From an uncultured Pelagibacteraceae bacterium (lineage in GTDB: Bacteria; Pseudomonadota; Alphaproteobacteria; Pelagibacterales; Pelagibacteraceae): 64,000 bases of DNA. Position 1 is the stretch's first letter, and every line of letters begins with the position of its first letter. The notes beneath the pieces were generated by a model. It searched no databases, had not been told where the DNA came from, and saw only the letters and a list, made by a program, of their open reading frames with translations. The stretch lies in contig CACKOU010000002.1 of the NCBI GenBank assembly GCA_902601895.1, positions 78,290 to 142,289 of the forward strand, written 5' to 3'. The position numbers and the translations under genes were made by a program. Below, piece by piece: positions 7,992-18,710 of this stretch.

Positions 7992-8686
7992 TGTTAGAAG
8001 CTCGTATATTCACACTCTATCCAGATTTTTTTCCAGGTTATTTAGGCCAAGGTATTTTTGGTAAAGCACTATCAGAGAATAAATGGAAAATAGATACTGT
8101 GGATATAAGAGAGTATGCATTTGATAAGCATAAAACTGTTGATGACACTCCTTATGGAGGAGGTGAAGGTATGTTAATGAAAGCAGATGTATTAGCAAAA
8201 TCCATAGATAAGAATGTTAAAGATGGAGAAAAGATTATTTATCTAAGTCCGAAGGGTAAGTTGTTCAATCATCAATTAGCAAAACAACTATCTCAAGAAA
8301 AAACAATAAATATAATTTGTGGACACTTTGAAGGAGTTGATGAAAGATTGTTAAAAACAAGAAATATTGAGGAAGTAAGTATAGGAGACTTTGTTTTATC
8401 TGGAGGTGAAGGAGCTTCATTTGTAATTCTTGATGCAATTTTAAGATTTATTCCTGGTATTCTTGGTAATACAAATTCAGCTAAAGAAGAAAGTTTTGAA
8501 AACGGACTTTTAGAGTATCCTCAATTTACAAAACCTCAAATATGGGAAGAAAAAAGTGTTCCAGATGTGCTATTATCAGGCGATCACGCCAAAATTAAAG
8601 ACTGGCGTTTATCTCAATCTGAGGCTATAACACGCGACCGAAGACCGGATTTGTGGCAATTATATAAAAAGACTAAAGAGAATTAA
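7991..8686 (+). CDS. trmD: tRNA (guanine-N1)-methyltransferase
   Basis: TrmD methylates G37 of tRNAs with SAM and prevents frameshifting. The 231-residue SPOUT-fold protein shows [18 protein letters not shown], the knot segments [13 protein letters not shown] and [27 protein letters not shown], and the C-terminal [13 protein letters not shown] block. It overlaps rpsP by one base. The 16S-processing gene rimM, which normally lies between rpsP and trmD, is missing from this position. Confidence 0.97.
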   Translation: MLEARIFTLYPDFFPGYLGQGIFGKALSENKWKIDTVDIREYAFDKHKTVDDTPYGGGEGMLMKADVLAKSIDKNVKDGEKIIYLSPKGKLFNHQLAKQLSQEKTINIICGHFEGVDERLLKTRNIEEVSIGDFVLSGGEGASFVILDAILRFIPGILGNTNSAKEESFENGLLEYPQFTKPQIWEEKSVPDVLLSGDHAKIKDWRLSQSEAITRDRRPDLWQLYKKTKEN

Positions 8687-8687
8687 A

Positions 8688-9269
8688 ATGAAGACAATTG
8701 AAGAAATTAATCAATCTAAAGTAAAAAAAATTATTTCTGAAAGAAAGCATCCAGAATTTTTCCCAGGTGATATTGTTAAAGTAGGAGTTAGAATAACTGA
8801 AGGAAAAAGAGATCGTATTCAATATTTTGAGGGTGTGTGTATTGCGAAAAAAAATAGAGATATCAATTCTTCTTTTACTGTAAGAAAAATTTCTTTTGGT
8901 GAGGGTGTGGAAAGAACATTTGCTTTATATAGTCCGATTGTAGATACAATTAAAGTTGTAAGGTCAGGAAAAGTTAGAAGAGCCAAGTTATATTATTTGA
9001 GAGATAGAACAGGTAAATCTGCAAGAATTGCAGAAAAAATTAAAAAGAAAATAGGTATAGATGTCGAAACTAAGATTCACGAAGTAACAGAAGAAAATGT
9101 TATGCCTAATACAGAGCAAAAAACAGCAGACAGCCCACAAGATACCAATAAAGATGCTCCAAAAGTAGAAGCAAAAAAACCAGAAGAAAAAAAAGAAACT
9201 AAAGAAGAAACCCCATCAGTAGAAAAAAAAACTGATGAAAAAAAAGAAAATCCTGAAGTAAAAAAATAA
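8688..9269 (+). CDS. rplS: 50S ribosomal protein L19 with charged C-terminal extension
   Basis: The first 120 residues are a standard L19 ([52 protein letters not shown]). The protein then continues for about 70 more residues of Lys/Glu/Pro/Thr-rich low-complexity sequence, giving 193 in total against a usual 115-130. L19 sits at the subunit interface. It begins one base after the trmD stop. The tail resembles that of S16 in composition but not in exact repeats. Confidence 0.96.
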   Translation: MKTIEEINQSKVKKIISERKHPEFFPGDIVKVGVRITEGKRDRIQYFEGVCIAKKNRDINSSFTVRKISFGEGVERTFALYSPIVDTIKVVRSGKVRRAKLYYLRDRTGKSARIAEKIKKKIGIDVETKIHEVTEENVMPNTEQKTADSPQDTNKDAPKVEAKKPEEKKETKEETPSVEKKTDEKKENPEVKK

Positions 9270-9278
9270 TTTTTTACA

Positions 9279-10682
9279 ATGCCTAAAACTATATACGATA
9301 AAATATGGAATGATCACCTTGTTCATCAACAAGAAGATGGGACTTCACTTTTATTTGTTGATAGACATTTAATTCATGAAGTTACTAGTCCACAAGCATT
9401 TGAAGGTTTAAGAAATTCTAATAGAAAAGTTAGACAACCTTCTTTAACTTTAGCAGTAGCAGATCACAATGTTCCAACAACGGATAGATCAGTGCCTATT
9501 ACTGACAAAGATTCAAAAATACAAATTGAGACACTAGAAAAAAACTGTGCAGAATTTGGAATAAATCTTTTTGGAATGAACGATAAAAGACAAGGAATAG
9601 TTCATATTATTGGTCCAGAACAGGGATTTACACAACCAGGAACTATTATCGTTTGTGGTGATAGCCACACAGCTACTCACGGAGCATTTGGTGCATTAGC
9701 ATTTGGAATTGGAACTTCGGAAGTGGAACATGTCTTGGCAACACAGACTTTAGTTCAAAAAAAATCAAAAAATTTTAGAATAAACGTTAATGGATCTCTT
9801 CCTGTTGGAGTAACATCTAAGGATGTAATATTACAAATAATCGGAAAAATTGGTACAGCTGGTGGAACTGGTTATGTAATTGAATATGCCGGAAACTTAA
9901 TTTCGAATTTAAGTGTCGAACAAAGAATGACGATTTGCAATATGACAATTGAAGGTGGAGCAAGGGCTGGACTTATAGAACCAGATGAAAAAGTTTTTAA
10001 TTATTTAAAAGGTAAACCAATGTCTCCAAAGAATTCAAATTGGGACAAAGCATTAGAATATTGGAGTAAATTAAAGTCTGATGGTGATGCAGTATTTGAC
10101 AAAGAAATCAGTCTTGAGGGCAAAGATATTAAACCAATGGTAACTTGGGGAACTTCGCCTCAGGATGTAGTAGATATTGATGGAATTGTTCCCGATCCTG
10201 AAAATGAGCAAAACGAAGACAGAAAAAATTCTATTAATAGGTCATTAAAATATATGGGTTTAAAGCCGAAAACTAAAATAAAAGATATTAGAATTGATAA
10301 AGTTTTTATTGGAAGTTGCACAAATGGAAGAATTGAAGATTTAAGAGAAGCTGCAAAAATCTTAAAAGATAAAAAAATTGCTTCTCATGTAAATGCAATG
10401 ATAGTTCCTGGTTCAGGATTAGTAAAACAACAAGCAGAGCAAGAAGGTTTAGATGTAATATTTAAAAATTCTGGATTTGAATGGCGTGAGCCAGGTTGCT
10501 CAATGTGTTTAGCTATGAATGCAGATAAGTTGAAGCCAGAAGAAAGATGTGCTTCAACATCAAATAGAAATTTCGAAGGAAGACAAGGACGAGGTGGAAG
10601 AACTCATTTAGTTAGTCCAGCTATGGCTGCTGCAGCTGCTATATCTGGAAATTTAGATGATGTTAGAAAATACAATAGTTAA
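9279..10682 (+). CDS. leuC: 3-isopropylmalate dehydratase large subunit
   Basis: LeuC, with LeuD, isomerises 2-isopropylmalate to 3-isopropylmalate in leucine synthesis. The 467-residue aconitase-fold protein has the iron-sulfur cysteines in [13 protein letters not shown] and [10 protein letters not shown], and [20 protein letters not shown] earlier in the chain. It follows rplS by 9 bp and abuts leuD directly, so leuC, leuD and leuB are almost certainly one operon, possibly continuing from the ribosomal genes. leuA is not in the window. Confidence 0.97.
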   Translation: MPKTIYDKIWNDHLVHQQEDGTSLLFVDRHLIHEVTSPQAFEGLRNSNRKVRQPSLTLAVADHNVPTTDRSVPITDKDSKIQIETLEKNCAEFGINLFGMNDKRQGIVHIIGPEQGFTQPGTIIVCGDSHTATHGAFGALAFGIGTSEVEHVLATQTLVQKKSKNFRINVNGSLPVGVTSKDVILQIIGKIGTAGGTGYVIEYAGNLISNLSVEQRMTICNMTIEGGARAGLIEPDEKVFNYLKGKPMSPKNSNWDKALEYWSKLKSDGDAVFDKEISLEGKDIKPMVTWGTSPQDVVDIDGIVPDPENEQNEDRKNSINRSLKYMGLKPKTKIKDIRIDKVFIGSCTNGRIEDLREAAKILKDKKIASHVNAMIVPGSGLVKQQAEQEGLDVIFKNSGFEWREPGCSMCLAMNADKLKPEERCASTSNRNFEGRQGRGGRTHLVSPAMAAAAAISGNLDDVRKYNS

Positions 10683-11288
10683 ATGAACAAATTCTCAACA
10701 TTAAAAAGTATTCCTGCATATTTACCAATTGTAAATATCGATACAGATATGATTATTCCAAAGCAATTTTTAAAAACAATAAAAAGAACAGGACTTGGAA
10801 AAAATTTATTTTATGAAATGAGATATGACGAAGAAGGTAAAGTAATAGATGACTTTATCTTAAATAAATCTCCTTATGATAATTCTAAGATTTTAATTGC
10901 AGGGAATAATTTTGGATGTGGATCATCTAGAGAACATGCGCCATGGGCACTTTTAGACTTTGGTATCACTTGCGTTATAAGTACTAGTTACGCAGATATA
11001 TTTTATAATAATTGTTTTAAAAATGGAATATTGCCTATTAAAGTTAATGATGAACAGATAAAAGAACTTTCTGAATATTCTAAGAGACAAGAAGAAATTG
11101 CAATAAATTTACCAGATCAAAAAATAATTTTTGGGAATAAAGAAATCAAATTTGAATTAGATGAATTTAAAAAAAAATGTTTAATTGAGGGACTAGATGA
11201 TATTGCACTGTCTTTGGAAAAGTCTAATAAAATAATTTCATTTGAAGAAAAATTAAAATCCACAAAGCCTTGGATATTTAATGATTAA
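10683..11288 (+). CDS. leuD: 3-isopropylmalate dehydratase small subunit
   Basis: This 201-residue swivelling domain partners LeuC. Diagnostic segments are [15 protein letters not shown] near the N-terminus, [16 protein letters not shown] (substrate-binding loop) and [17 protein letters not shown]. Length is typical. The start ATG follows the leuC stop with no gap, and the stop overlaps the leuB start by 8 bp. Confidence 0.97.
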   Translation: MNKFSTLKSIPAYLPIVNIDTDMIIPKQFLKTIKRTGLGKNLFYEMRYDEEGKVIDDFILNKSPYDNSKILIAGNNFGCGSSREHAPWALLDFGITCVISTSYADIFYNNCFKNGILPIKVNDEQIKELSEYSKRQEEIAINLPDQKIIFGNKEIKFELDEFKKKCLIEGLDDIALSLEKSNKIISFEEKLKSTKPWIFND

Positions 11289-12390
11289 AGTCAAAAAAAG
11301 AAAATTCTTATTATTACCAGGTGATGGTATTGGTCCCGAAGTTATTGGAGAAGTTAAAAAAATTATAACTTGGTTTAATGTAAATAAATCTCTTGATTTT
11401 GATATGGAAGAGGCCTTAGTTGGAGGAGCATCTTACGACAAGCACGGAACACCGATTACAGATGAAGTATTTTATAAATCATTAGAATGTGAAGCAGTCA
11501 TTTTAGGAGCTGTGGGTGGACCAAAATATGATAATTTAGATTTTTCCAAAAGACCTGAGAGAGCTCTTCTTAAGCTAAGAAAAGAATTAAAATTATTTGC
11601 AAATTTGAGGCCTGCAATTTGTTTTAAACAATTAGTTGAAGCATCTACTCTAAAACCTGAAATCGTATCAGGTCTAGACATCATGATTGTTAGAGAATTG
11701 ACAGGTGGTATTTATTTTGGTGAGCCGAGAGGTATCAAGCCAATTGATAATGGTGAACGTAAAGGAATAAACACTCATACTTATACTTCATCAGAAATTA
11801 AAAGAGTTGCTAGAGTTGCATTTGATCTAGCAAAGAAGAGAAACAATAAAGTTACTTCCTGTGAAAAATCGAATGTTATGGAAGCAGGTCAATTATGGAA
11901 AGAGGAAGTTCAAAATCTTCACGATAAAGAATTTAAAGATATTGAGTTAAATCATATGCTTGCAGATAATTGTGCAATGCAACTTTTGAGAAATCCAAAG
12001 CAATTTGATGTAATTGTGACAGATAATTTGTTTGGTGATATGTTATCAGATGAAGCATCTATGCTGACGGGATCTTTAGGTTTATTACCTTCAGCTTCTT
12101 TGGGTGCAAAAAATAAAGATGGTGAAATGAGAGCAATGTATGAGCCTGTTCATGGATCTGCTCCAGATATTGCTGGAAAAGGAATTGCAAATCCAATTGC
12201 AACCATCTTGAGTTTTGCAATGGCCCTGAGGTACTCTCTTGACTTGGATAAAGAGGCTGACGACTTAGAAAAAGCAGTGCAAAATGTACTAGATGATGGG
12301 TTAAGAACTAAAGATATTATGTCAAAAGGAACAAAAGAAATTTCAACTTCTGGTATGGGAGATGCGATTATTGCATATTTGCAAAAATAA
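11281..12390 (+). CDS. leuB: 3-isopropylmalate dehydrogenase
   Basis: LeuB oxidatively decarboxylates 3-isopropylmalate with NAD+. The 369-residue protein shows [11 protein letters not shown], the substrate-binding arginines in [15 protein letters not shown] and [39 protein letters not shown] and the NAD-site [14 protein letters not shown]. All family residues look intact. A 32-bp spacer separates it from dmdC; no terminator is evident. Confidence 0.97.
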   Translation: MIKVKKRKFLLLPGDGIGPEVIGEVKKIITWFNVNKSLDFDMEEALVGGASYDKHGTPITDEVFYKSLECEAVILGAVGGPKYDNLDFSKRPERALLKLRKELKLFANLRPAICFKQLVEASTLKPEIVSGLDIMIVRELTGGIYFGEPRGIKPIDNGERKGINTHTYTSSEIKRVARVAFDLAKKRNNKVTSCEKSNVMEAGQLWKEEVQNLHDKEFKDIELNHMLADNCAMQLLRNPKQFDVIVTDNLFGDMLSDEASMLTGSLGLLPSASLGAKNKDGEMRAMYEPVHGSAPDIAGKGIANPIATILSFAMALRYSLDLDKEADDLEKAVQNVLDDGLRTKDIMSKGTKEISTSGMGDAIIAYLQK

Positions 12391-12422
12391 AAAAATTAAC
12401 TTAATTTAATACTATTAAATTT

Positions 12423-14183
12423 ATGACTGTTTATTCTGCACCTGTGAAAGATATGATGTTCTTATTTGAACATCTAAAAGATAATAAAAATTATAACGAA
12501 ATTGAAAAATATAAAGAAGTCACTTCTGATCTCGTAAAAGATATCTTAGAGGAAGCTGCAAAAATTAATGAAGAAATGCTTCTTCCTTTAGCAAAAGCTG
12601 GAGACGAAAATCCTTGTGTCTATGAAAATGGAGTAGTTAGAACCCCTCCAGGTTATAAAGAGGCATATTCAAAATTTATAGAAGATGGATGGGTATCTTT
12701 AACTTGTGATCCAAAATATGGTGGTCAAGGAATGCCAAAAACTGTAAGTGCTTTTTTTGATGAAATGCTTTCATCATCAAGTTTATCTTTTAAATTATAT
12801 AGTGAATTAAGTATAGGTGCATACAATTGTATTTTGAGTCATGCAACTGAAGAAATCAAAAACACATATCTTCCTAAAATTGTTGAGGGTAAATGGAGTG
12901 GGACAATGTGTTTAACAGAGCCTCAATGTGGAACAGATTTAGGATTAATAAAAACAAAGGCAATTAAAAATGAAAATGGTACTTATAATATAAGTGGACA
13001 AAAAATATTTATTACTTCTGGTGACCACGATTTAACTGAAAATATTATACACCTTGTTTTAGCAAGAACGCAGGACGCACCAAAAGGAACGAAGGGGATA
13101 AGTTTATTTTTAGTACCAAAATATGAAATTAATGATGATGGATCAATTGGTCCAAGAAACGGCGTCAATACTGTTTCAATTGAATCAAAAATGGGTATTA
13201 AAGGTTCACCCGCATGTGTATTAAGTTTTGATGATGCCAAAGGGTATATGATCGGACCAGAGAACAAAGGCTTAAATTCTATGTTTACAATGATGAACTT
13301 AGAAAGAATCGTTGTCGGTATACAAGGATTAGGTCTATCTGAAACAGCTTATCAAACTGCTTTAAGTTATTCTAAAGAGAGAAAACAAGGTAAATCAAAT
13401 AATAATTCTAATGGAGAAACAGATTTAATTATTAAGCACGCAGATATTCGAAGAAGTTTATTAAATATGAAGTCTATAATTGAGGGAGAAAGATCCTTAT
13501 CTTTTTGGATGGCTCAGCAGGTAGATGTAAGCTTAAGTCATAGTTCAGAGGAAGTAAAAAAAGATGCATCGGATATTGTAGGTCTTATGACCCCAGTAAT
13601 TAAGTCATTTTTTACAGATATGGGTATGGAAATAACCAATGAAGCAATTCAGGTTTTTGGTGGCTATGGTTATACAAAAGACCAAGGGATAGAACAATTA
13701 TTTAGAGATAATAGAATTACACCTATTTACGAAGGAACTAATTCTGTGCAGGCAATTGATTTTGTATTTAGAAAAATTAGTCAGAAAAAAGTTTTTGAAA
13801 ATTTTATGAAATATGTAGATACAGAAATTCAAAATTGTTCAAAAGTAGACAATTTAAATGAACATGTAAAAAAAATATATGAATTAAAAAATATATTGTC
13901 AGATTTCACGGACTGGATATCTCCTAATGGCAATACGCCAAAAGACGATATAAGCGCATCATGTAACGATTATTTAAGATTTTTTGGTTATTTTTGTCTT
14001 TCATTTATATGGCTAAAAACAATGAGAAAAAGCTATGAAAATTTGGAAAACAATAAAGAGTTTTATGAAGATAAATTAAATACAGGAAATTATTATTTTG
14101 ACAAAATTTTGCCTAGAGCTGAGAGCCATTATAAATCTGCTATTTCTGGTAGTAAATATACTATGAGCGCAAAATTTAACTGA
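12423..14183 (+). CDS. dmdC: Acyl-CoA dehydrogenase, 3-methylmercaptopropionyl-CoA dehydrogenase type
   Basis: This 586-residue flavoprotein is longer than ordinary (about 380-residue) acyl-CoA dehydrogenases and has the N- and C-terminal extensions of the DmdC group. Visible are CLTEPQCGTDLGLIKT (FAD/substrate), FGGYGYTKDQGIEQLFRD and IYEGTNSVQAIDF, whose Glu is the expected catalytic base. DmdC oxidises MMPA-CoA to methylthioacryloyl-CoA in DMSP demethylation. The assignment rests on family length plus immediate linkage to dmdB and dmdA; a fatty-acyl role cannot be strictly excluded. The stop overlaps the dmdB start by one base. Confidence 0.88.
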   Translation: MTVYSAPVKDMMFLFEHLKDNKNYNEIEKYKEVTSDLVKDILEEAAKINEEMLLPLAKAGDENPCVYENGVVRTPPGYKEAYSKFIEDGWVSLTCDPKYGGQGMPKTVSAFFDEMLSSSSLSFKLYSELSIGAYNCILSHATEEIKNTYLPKIVEGKWSGTMCLTEPQCGTDLGLIKTKAIKNENGTYNISGQKIFITSGDHDLTENIIHLVLARTQDAPKGTKGISLFLVPKYEINDDGSIGPRNGVNTVSIESKMGIKGSPACVLSFDDAKGYMIGPENKGLNSMFTMMNLERIVVGIQGLGLSETAYQTALSYSKERKQGKSNNNSNGETDLIIKHADIRRSLLNMKSIIEGERSLSFWMAQQVDVSLSHSSEEVKKDASDIVGLMTPVIKSFFTDMGMEITNEAIQVFGGYGYTKDQGIEQLFRDNRITPIYEGTNSVQAIDFVFRKISQKKVFENFMKYVDTEIQNCSKVDNLNEHVKKIYELKNILSDFTDWISPNGNTPKDDISASCNDYLRFFGYFCLSFIWLKTMRKSYENLENNKEFYEDKLNTGNYYFDKILPRAESHYKSAISGSKYTMSAKFN

Positions 14184-15811
14184 TGAATAAATATAATCAG
14201 AACTTAGATAAAAATCCTTCAAATTATGTCCCGTTAACACCGCTTAGCTTTCTAGAAAGAGCAAAAGATATTTATCCAAATTATGAGGCTTTAGTATATG
14301 AAACAAAATCTTTCACATGGACTGAAGTATTTAACAGGTGCATCAAATTTGCAAGTGCACTAGAGAAAATTGGTATTGTTGAAGGAGACACAGTCTCAGT
14401 TATGACCTTTAATACTCCAGAGATTTTTGAAGCACATTATTCTGTTCCTATGACAGGAGCCGTTTTAAATACAATTAATTCAAGACTTGATGCAAAAACT
14501 GTTGCTTATATTTTAGAACACAGTGAAGCAAAAGTATTAATAATAGATAGACAATTGCATGCAGTTGCAGAAAAGGCTTTATCAACTTTAAAAGAAAAAC
14601 CAATCATAATTGATGTTCAAGATGATTTTGCTGACCAATCCTTGTTAAAAAAAATTGGAGATAGAGAATATGAGGAATTTTTAAGCACCGGTGATGAAAA
14701 TTATATTTGGAAAAAACCAAAGGATGAATGGCAAGCAATTTCTTTAAGTTATACGTCTGGAACAACCGGAAATCCAAAAGGTGTTGTTTATCATCATAGA
14801 GGCTCTTATTTAATGTCAACAGGTAGTGCTGTTGCTTGGAATATGCCAAATAGATTAAATTTTTTAACAGTTGTACCAATGTTCCACTGTAATGGATGGG
14901 GGTACCCGTGGACAATACCAATGTTAAATGGAAAGACAGTTTGTTTAAGAGCTATTGATGTAAAAAAAATATTTGAATTAATTGAAAAGCACGATATTAC
15001 CCATTTTGGAGGTGCACCTATTGTACTTAATATGATAACAGGTGCATCACAAAATGATATCAAAGAATTAAAAAATAAAGTTTATGTTTTAACAGCTGGA
15101 GCACCACCTCCAAGTATTATTTTCAAAAAAATGAAAGCATTAGGATTTGAGGTAATGCATGTCTATGGTTTAACAGAAACATATGGACATGTTTTACAAT
15201 GTGCTTGGAATGATGAATGGAATGGTTTTGAAGAAGATAAAATTAATGAAATTAAAGCAAGGCAAGGTGTGAGGTTTCCAAACACAGAAGGAGTGGTTGT
15301 TTTAGATCCAGAAACTATGAAACCTGTACCTAAGGATGGAGAAACCATTGGCGAGATAATGATCAAAGGTAATGTTGTTATGAAAGGGTATTTTAAAGAC
15401 AAAGAGGCCACTGAAAAGGCTATGAAAGATGGATGGTTTCACTCTGGTGATTTGGCAGTTATTTATCCAGATGGATACATCAAGGTTAAAGATAGGTCTA
15501 AAGATATTATTATTTCAGGTGGAGAGAATATTTCTTCTATCGAAATCGAAAACACACTTTCTAAGCACCCAGCTGTTTCAATTGTTGCTGTAGTAGCAAA
15601 ACCAGATGAGAAATGGGGAGAAGTTCCATGCGCATTTATAGAGAAAGTGGCAGATAAAGAGACAAATGAAAAAGAATTAATCGATTTTTGTAGAGAAACT
15701 CTAGCAGGGTTCAAAATTCCGAAAAAAATAGACTTCTGTGAACTTCCAAAAACATCAACAGGTAAAATCCAAAAATTTGAATTAAGAAAAAGAGCTAAGG
15801 AACTTACTTAG
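14183..15811 (+). CDS. dmdB: 3-methylmercaptopropionate-CoA ligase
   Basis: This 542-residue AMP-forming acyl-CoA synthetase has the P-loop SLSYTSGTTGNPKGVVYHH, YGLTETYG, WFHSGDLAVIYPDGYIKVKD, SGGENISS and the C-terminal lysine region TSTGKIQKFELRKRAKEL. In this context it activates 3-methylmercaptopropionate, the product of DmdA, to its CoA thioester. It overlaps dmdC by one base (TGATGA), so the two are translated together. Related medium-chain acyl-CoA ligases look similar; neighbourhood decides the call. Confidence 0.88.
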   Translation: MNKYNQNLDKNPSNYVPLTPLSFLERAKDIYPNYEALVYETKSFTWTEVFNRCIKFASALEKIGIVEGDTVSVMTFNTPEIFEAHYSVPMTGAVLNTINSRLDAKTVAYILEHSEAKVLIIDRQLHAVAEKALSTLKEKPIIIDVQDDFADQSLLKKIGDREYEEFLSTGDENYIWKKPKDEWQAISLSYTSGTTGNPKGVVYHHRGSYLMSTGSAVAWNMPNRLNFLTVVPMFHCNGWGYPWTIPMLNGKTVCLRAIDVKKIFELIEKHDITHFGGAPIVLNMITGASQNDIKELKNKVYVLTAGAPPPSIIFKKMKALGFEVMHVYGLTETYGHVLQCAWNDEWNGFEEDKINEIKARQGVRFPNTEGVVVLDPETMKPVPKDGETIGEIMIKGNVVMKGYFKDKEATEKAMKDGWFHSGDLAVIYPDGYIKVKDRSKDIIISGGENISSIEIENTLSKHPAVSIVAVVAKPDEKWGEVPCAFIEKVADKETNEKELIDFCRETLAGFKIPKKIDFCELPKTSTGKIQKFELRKRAKELT

Positions 15812-15876
15812 ATTTCTTTCAAATAAACAACTTACTTTCTTTACAAATAGATAAAAAGATGACACTAAGCTAAAAA

Positions 15877-16986
15877 ATGAAAAACTTTTCTATTGCAAAA
15901 TCAAGAAGACTTAGAGGTACGCCTTATACATCAAGAATTGAAAAACAAGGTGTTACAGCTTACACAATATACAATCATATGTTGCTTCCTGCTGCATTTG
16001 GTTCTTTAGAAGACTCATATCATCATTTAAAAGAGCATGTTCAAGTTTGGGATGTGGCTGCTGAAAGACAAGTAGAGATTACTGGAAAAGATGCTGCAAA
16101 ATTGGTTCAACTTATGACTTGTAGAGATCTTTCGAATTCAAAAGATGGAAGATGTTATTATTGTCCAATAATAGATGATAATGCTGGATTAATTAATGAT
16201 CCAGTTGTTCTAAGATTTAATGAGAATAAATGGTGGGTTTCAATTGCAGATACAGATGTAATCTTATTTGCTAAAGGATTGGCAATTGGAAATAAATTTG
16301 ATGTAAATATTATCGAACCCGAAGTTGATATTATGGCTGTGCAAGGGCCTAAATCATTTAAATTAATGGAAAAAGTTTTTGGTGAAAAAATAATAAATTT
16401 AAAATTTTTTGGTTTTGATTATTTTGATTTTGCTGGAGCCAAACATTTAATTGCTCAATCAGGATGGTCTAAACAAGGTGGATATGAAATTTATGTAGAG
16501 AATAATGAGGTGGGTTTAAAACTATACGATCATTTATTTGAAATCGGAGATGAGTTTAATATTAGAGCAGGATGTCCTAATTTAATTGAACGTATCGAAA
16601 GTGGATTACTTTCTCAAGGAAACGATATGGACAATGGAGACAACCCATACGAATGTGGCTTTGATAAATATATTAATATTGATAGTGATGTTGAATTTTT
16701 AGGAAAAGAGAAATTAAAAAAAATAAAGTCTGAAGGAATTAAAAGAAAACTAATGGGTGTTAAAATTGATACCGATAAAATAAGCGTAACTGGTTCAATG
16801 AATTTAACAGATGAAAAAAATAATATAATCGGAGAACTAAGATCAGGTTGTTACAATCCAACTTTTAAACAGGTAATTGGTATAGCTATGATAAAAAAAC
16901 CATATTTTGAAGCAAAGCAAACATTCAAAATTGATATAAATGGTAATAGTTTTAACGGAACAGTTTGCGATTTACCTTTCATTTAG
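15877..16986 (+). CDS. dmdA: Dimethylsulfoniopropionate demethylase
   Basis: DmdA transfers a methyl group from DMSP to tetrahydrofolate, giving 3-methylmercaptopropionate. The 369-residue GcvT-fold protein has the SAR11-type N-terminus ([19 protein letters not shown]), [35 protein letters not shown] and [20 protein letters not shown]; length equals that known for the Pelagibacter enzyme. It differs from glycine-cleavage T protein and from dimethylglycine dehydrogenases in these segments. A 65-bp AT-rich spacer (15812-15876) separates it from dmdB and could hold its own promoter, though I see no strong -35/-10 pair. Confidence 0.95.
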   Translation: MKNFSIAKSRRLRGTPYTSRIEKQGVTAYTIYNHMLLPAAFGSLEDSYHHLKEHVQVWDVAAERQVEITGKDAAKLVQLMTCRDLSNSKDGRCYYCPIIDDNAGLINDPVVLRFNENKWWVSIADTDVILFAKGLAIGNKFDVNIIEPEVDIMAVQGPKSFKLMEKVFGEKIINLKFFGFDYFDFAGAKHLIAQSGWSKQGGYEIYVENNEVGLKLYDHLFEIGDEFNIRAGCPNLIERIESGLLSQGNDMDNGDNPYECGFDKYINIDSDVEFLGKEKLKKIKSEGIKRKLMGVKIDTDKISVTGSMNLTDEKNNIIGELRSGCYNPTFKQVIGIAMIKKPYFEAKQTFKIDINGNSFNGTVCDLPFI

Positions 16987-17000
16987 TATAAATCTTTAAA

Positions 17001-18011
17001 ATGACTAATATAGCTATCATCGGTGCAACCGGTAATGTTGGAAGAAAGACTCTAGAAGTTATAGAAAAAAAAGATATTAAATTTGATAACCTTTTTTTAG
17101 TTGCCTCTTCTAATAGTGCTGGAAAAAAAATAAGTTTTAAAGGCAAAGATTACGAAGTCCATGATCTTGAAAAATATGATTTTTCAAATGCGAATATAAC
17201 TTTTTTTGCAGCAGGTGGTAAAATTGCAGAACAATATGCAGAAAGTGCAGCAAAATTTACAACTGTAATTGATAATTCCAGTTTTTTTAGAATGGACCCC
17301 GATGTTCCACTTATTGTGCCTCAAGTGAATGCAGAAAAAATTAATGAAATGAAAAAAAATATTGTGGCAAATCCTAACTGCTCAACAGCTCAGTTAGTAT
17401 TAGCTCTTAAACCATTACATGATTTATATAAAATAAAAAGGGTAATAGTTTCTACCTATCAATCTGTTTCTGGAGGCGGAAAAGCACCTATGGATGAATT
17501 GATTGAACAAACTAAATCTTATCTTGATGGAAATCCTGTTCAATCTAAAAATTTTACTAAACAAATAGCATTCAATATAATTCCTCACATTGATGTTTTT
17601 TCGGATGATGGATACACAAAAGAAGAATTGAAAATGACTAATGAAACAAAAAAAATACTTGATAATAATATAGAGTTAACAGCTACGTGCGTTAGAATTC
17701 CTGTTCTTGTATCACATTCAGAGTCAGTAAATATAGAGTTCGAAAATCCTTACTCTCTTGATCAAATCAGAGAAGCATTAAATAACGCTGATGGTTGTAG
17801 AGTTATAGATAAAAGAGAAAATGGAGGATATAGCACACCAATAGAAGCAACTGGTAGTGATGAAACATTTATCTCCAGAATTAGAGATGATAAGACAAAA
17901 GAGAACTCAATTAATTTGTGGATAGTTTCAGATAACCTATTAAGAGGAGCCGCATTGAATTCTGTTGAAATTGCAGAAACAATAATGAAAGCAAATCAAA
18001 ATGGAAAATAA
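17001..18011 (+). CDS. asd: Aspartate-semialdehyde dehydrogenase
   Basis: Asd reduces aspartyl phosphate to the semialdehyde used for lysine/DAP, threonine and methionine. The 336-residue protein has the NADP loop IIGATGNVGRKTLEVIE, the catalytic cysteine in VANPNCSTAQLVLAL, QSVSGGGKAPMDEL and the histidine region IPVLVSHSESVNIEFE. It follows dmdA by 14 bp and overlaps sdhC by 11 bp, which puts an amino-acid gene at the head of the TCA run. Confidence 0.97.
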   Translation: MTNIAIIGATGNVGRKTLEVIEKKDIKFDNLFLVASSNSAGKKISFKGKDYEVHDLEKYDFSNANITFFAAGGKIAEQYAESAAKFTTVIDNSSFFRMDPDVPLIVPQVNAEKINEMKKNIVANPNCSTAQLVLALKPLHDLYKIKRVIVSTYQSVSGGGKAPMDELIEQTKSYLDGNPVQSKNFTKQIAFNIIPHIDVFSDDGYTKEELKMTNETKKILDNNIELTATCVRIPVLVSHSESVNIEFENPYSLDQIREALNNADGCRVIDKRENGGYSTPIEATGSDETFISRIRDDKTKENSINLWIVSDNLLRGAALNSVEIAETIMKANQNGK

Positions 18012-18381
18012 TCCTTTATCTCCTCACATTCAAATTTATAGATGGCATATTTCATCTTTAGTTTCAATATCTCATAGAATTACTGGAATAATAAATATAT
18101 TAGCAATAACTTTAATTTGTATTTTTTTTATATTTTTTTCATTTAGTGAAGAAAGTTATGAATTTATAAAGTTATTCCTCCAATCTATTATTGGAAAATT
18201 TTTTATATTGGGTATTACATGGTCTTTTAGTTTCCAAATCTTGAGTGAGATAAGACATTTAATCATGGATTTTGGTTATGGATTTGAATTAAAAACTACG
18301 AAAATTACAGGGTTAATTGTAATATTTGGATCTTTTATATTAACCGTTTCAATTTATTTAATTGGACGAAATTTATTGTAA
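18001..18381 (+). CDS. sdhC: Succinate dehydrogenase cytochrome b556 subunit
   Basis: This 126-residue membrane anchor has three transmembrane helices. It keeps the LSPHIQIYRWHISSLVSISH segment with the quinone-site Ser/Arg motif SHRITG, and the heme-ligand histidine His86 in SEIRHLIMDFGYG, equivalent to E. coli SdhC His84. It overlaps asd by 11 bp and sdhD by one base. With SdhD it anchors SdhAB in the inner membrane and passes electrons to ubiquinone. Confidence 0.95.
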   Translation: MENNPLSPHIQIYRWHISSLVSISHRITGIINILAITLICIFFIFFSFSEESYEFIKLFLQSIIGKFFILGITWSFSFQILSEIRHLIMDFGYGFELKTTKITGLIVIFGSFILTVSIYLIGRNLL

Positions 18382-18710
18382 TGAGAGCAGTAACAAAAAA
18401 ATGGGTATTTTTAAAGGTGAGTTCTCTCATATTAGTACCTTTGATGTTATGGTTTGCTTTAAATTTGGTTAGTATTTATGATAAAAGTTACTTAGAGATA
18501 TTAACTTTTCTAACTTCTCAACCTTCAAAGTTTATATTTAGTCTATTTCTTATTTTTGCTTACTTTTTCTCAGCATTAAGCATAAGTGAGGTTTTTGAAG
18601 ACTATATTAAAGACGAAAAAATCAAAAATGCCGCAAACAAAGCTTTAAATTTTTTTGCTATAACAATTCCTTTAATTACAATATTTGCGGTATTTAAACT
18701 AACTATATGA
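18381..18710 (+). CDS. sdhD: Succinate dehydrogenase membrane anchor subunit, without histidine
   Basis: This 109-residue, three-helix protein is identified mainly by position between sdhC and sdhA and by the short [11 protein letters not shown] motif, matching the conserved DY(V) quinone-site tyrosine region of SdhD. Aligned on that motif, the place of the usual axial heme histidine (E. coli SdhD His71) is Phe63, and the whole protein contains no histidine. Heme b, if present, must be held differently. The start overlaps the sdhC stop and the stop overlaps the sdhA start. Confidence 0.88.
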   Translation: MRAVTKKWVFLKVSSLILVPLMLWFALNLVSIYDKSYLEILTFLTSQPSKFIFSLFLIFAYFFSALSISEVFEDYIKDEKIKNAANKALNFFAITIPLITIFAVFKLTI

